From JAZNUH01 sp045592225 (GTDB taxonomy: Bacteria > Bacillota > Clostridia > UMGS1883 > UMGS1540), in NCBI GenBank assembly GCA_045592225.1, contig JAZNUH010000103.1:1-8647 (forward strand): a DNA stretch of 8,647 nt, read 5' to 3'. The position numbers and the translations under genes were made by a program. Of this stretch, positions 6,635 to 8,647 are shown in pieces; position 1 is the first letter of the stretch, and the number at the start of each line of letters is the position of its first letter. The notes below the pieces were generated by a model. It was given only the letters and a program-made list of their open reading frames with translations, was not told the DNA's origin and did no database searches.

Positions 6635-8647
6635 ATGAGCAAGGCTTACAAAATGGTAGAAGAGTTTAAAAACCCATCGCAGGATTTTAATCCCGTTATG
6701 ATGTGGTTCTGGAACGGCGATATTTCCGAAGAAGGCATTACATACCAGCTTGAAAGCTACAAAAAGCAAGGTATTATAAACTTCTTTATCCATCCTGCAG
6801 CAGGTGCAAATTTTGAGTATCTGTCCGACAGATATATGGAGCTTATAAAGCATGTTGTTAAAGAGGCAAAGCGCCTTGGCATGAAATACTGGATTTATGA
6901 CGAATACGAATATCCCTCGGGTACGGTTGGCGGTCAGCTTTTAGAGCAGTATCCCCACCTTCGCCAAAAGGAAATTACATATGTTGTTGAATGGCTTAAC
7001 CCCGTTGGTATGAGTGTTACAACTCACCAGAGAGGTAAGCTTTTAAGTGCTGTAAGCCTTAAAGAGAAAAACGGCAGGTATTATGTAATAGATATTACCG
7101 ATAAGTGTGAGGTTAAGGACTCGGGCTTTGGCTCTGTTGACGTTCACTACCAGAACGACTGCACAGTATTTGAGCAGATTGTATTCTTCTTTGAAAGATA
7201 CAACGAAGCTCCTGTTCCCTCGGCTGCGTGGGCACCGGGCGGTAAGAGTCTTCCCGGTTATATGAATATTATAAACCGTGAGGCTGTGGCAAAGTTTATT
7301 GAAATGACTCACGAAAAATACAAGGCGGCAATAGGCGATGAGTTTGGTAAAACCGTTATGGGCGTATTTACTGACGAGCCTACATCCCTCCGTCATTTCG
7401 GTCCTCCCACACCCGGTCCCTGGGATGACTGTTTGCTCCAGGAATTTGAAAAGGAACACGGATATTCGCTGCTTCCTTACCTTTATGCGCTCTTCTATAA
7501 ACCCTTAAGCCCTGAGGAAATAAAGGCGCGTGATGACTACAGAACAACAATAAAGCATTTATACCATAAAAACTTTATTGGTCAGTATGCAGACTGGTGC
7601 CATGAGAACGGACTTTTGCTCACAGGCCATTTCGGCGGCGAGGAATTTTTGGGCGGCAGTGTTGAGCAGGGAGATATGCAGACCGAGCTTATGAAAATGG
7701 ATATTCCCGGTTGTGACTCCATTTTCTCTACATCCAAAATAGATAACCACAACTTTAACGTTGCGGCAAAGCTTGTTTCGGGTGCGGCAAAATACGCAGG
7801 TGCGGACAGAGTATTCTGCGAAACCTACACAGGCGCAGGCTGGGACCTTGACTTTCCCAACATGAAGCACGTATCAAACAGGCTGGCAATACTGGGTGTT
7901 AATATGCTCCAGTTTATGGGCGGACATTATACACTCCGCGGCACAAGAAAGGTAGAGCCGGGTATACTGCCCTCATCCCACACATACACAAACAAGCTGT
8001 TCCGCCACTATCATCTGTTTAACGAGTATATGGCAGGTATTTCATCACTGTCCGCGGCAACAAAGCCCGACGGTAAGGTTATGGTATTAAACCCCTTGAG
8101 AGAAGCAATACAGGTGTGGAATATGACCCCTGCACACAGAGATAATATTGAGCAGAAAAAGGTGCAAAAGGTTTACGAATGCACAGCAAACGGTCTGCTC
8201 TGGGCAGGCATTGAATACGACCTGTTCTCCGAAGACCTTGTAGAGAACATAGAAGTAAAGGACGGATTTATCGAGGCATTCGGTTACCGCTATGACTGTG
8301 TTGTATTCCCTGAAATGCAGCACGTAAACAAGAACACAGCCAAGCTGCTCGATGCACTTAAAAAGAATAATGTTAAGACAGTGCTTATCGGCAAGGTGCC
8401 CGAAAGAATTGTTGAAACAAAAGAAGAAACAGGCTTTAAATTTAACTATGATGTCGACAGTAGTGACAATGTATTTGTAAATGACAACTGCTACCTTGTA
8501 ACCCCGGGTGAAAGAGAATACAGCAGTGACATATTTGCAGGAATCTTCGGCGAGATTATCGGCGGTGCATCACTTGGCATAAAGAGTGACAGCAGAGTTT
8601 ACATTGCAAAGAGAAGCAACGAGGATGCAGAGGTTTACTTTATTGCA
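6635..8647 (+). CDS. GH106-like glycoside hydrolase (alpha-L-rhamnosidase-like), cytoplasmic, 3' end outside window
   Basis: ATG 6635 follows GAGGAG (6622-6627) at seven bases. The frame is open for 671 codons to the right edge with no stop. I see no signal peptide, so the protein should act in the cytoplasm, unlike its secreted neighbours. The N-terminus has the family opening: FKNP (11-14), MMWFWNGDIS (22-31) and a predicted helix ending in QGI before FFIHP (50-54). Next come YDEYEYPSG (88-96) and FTDEP (245-249), acidic barrel-strand ends that are good catalytic or metal-site candidates. GHFGGEE (331-337) and FCETYTGAGW (394-403) follow, then LGVNMLQFMGGHY. This order fits the GH106 group, where characterised members remove alpha-L-rhamnose. 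From about 480 a different alpha/beta region begins (KVMVLNP, then VVFPEMQHV), as in the later domains of such proteins. Family members are commonly near or above 1000 residues, so the C-terminal part is missing. Family placement is fairly sure; rhamnose specificity is inferred. Confidence 0.8.
   Translation, partial: MSKAYKMVEEFKNPSQDFNPVMMWFWNGDISEEGITYQLESYKKQGIINFFIHPAAGANFEYLSDRYMELIKHVVKEAKRLGMKYWIYDEYEYPSGTVGGQLLEQYPHLRQKEITYVVEWLNPVGMSVTTHQRGKLLSAVSLKEKNGRYYVIDITDKCEVKDSGFGSVDVHYQNDCTVFEQIVFFFERYNEAPVPSAAWAPGGKSLPGYMNIINREAVAKFIEMTHEKYKAAIGDEFGKTVMGVFTDEPTSLRHFGPPTPGPWDDCLLQEFEKEHGYSLLPYLYALFYKPLSPEEIKARDDYRTTIKHLYHKNFIGQYADWCHENGLLLTGHFGGEEFLGGSVEQGDMQTELMKMDIPGCDSIFSTSKIDNHNFNVAAKLVSGAAKYAGADRVFCETYTGAGWDLDFPNMKHVSNRLAILGVNMLQFMGGHYTLRGTRKVEPGILPSSHTYTNKLFRHYHLFNEYMAGISSLSAATKPDGKVMVLNPLREAIQVWNMTPAHRDNIEQKKVQKVYECTANGLLWAGIEYDLFSEDLVENIEVKDGFIEAFGYRYDCVVFPEMQHVNKNTAKLLDALKKNNVKTVLIGKVPERIVETKEETGFKFNYDVDSSDNVFVNDNCYLVTPGEREYSSDIFAGIFGEIIGGASLGIKSDSRVYIAKRSNEDAEVYFIA

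Overview
The window looks like part of a carbohydrate-degradation locus from a Clostridia-type Firmicute, probably gut- or rumen-associated. The evidence is moderately AT-rich DNA, frequent ATA and AGA codons, strong purine-rich ribosome binding sites, SigA-type promoters with TG-extended -10 boxes, and large multi-domain secreted proteins with jelly-roll binding modules. The species cannot be named from this sequence. Every supportable gene is on the + strand.

Layout: (1) 2-745 is the 3' end of a secreted modular protein, with a carbohydrate-binding-like module followed by a C-terminal domain, closed by a strong hairpin terminator (752-785). (2) A promoter starting two bases past that terminator's T-run (787-815) drives a two-gene unit. 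Its members are 855-3608 (917 aa) and 3621-6389 (922 aa), 12 bases apart and ended by a second terminator (6396-6422). They are paralogues with the same order of parts: signal peptide, jelly-roll module, Ig-like domain, eight-stranded TIM-barrel glycoside-hydrolase-like domain, small beta domain, second jelly-roll module, C-terminal domain. (3) A 212-base intergenic region (6423-6634) carries a promoter, a palindrome overlapping its -35 box and a possible 10-codon leader ORF. (4) 6635 to the right edge is an open-ended gene for a large GH106-like (alpha-L-rhamnosidase-like) protein with no signal peptide.

Inferred joint role: the two or three secreted proteins bind and possibly cut a complex plant or host glycan outside the cell, and the cytoplasmic GH106-like enzyme trims imported oligosaccharides. 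No transporter, regulator or mobile element is visible, so the substrate is a guess.

The most interesting point is the barrel of the paired paralogues. It keeps a clan GH-A-like Asp-Glu-Pro at the end of strand 4, but has Gln where the strand-7 nucleophile Glu would be expected. I do not recognise it as a named glycoside hydrolase family. I see no RNA genes, CRISPR array or insertion sequence.
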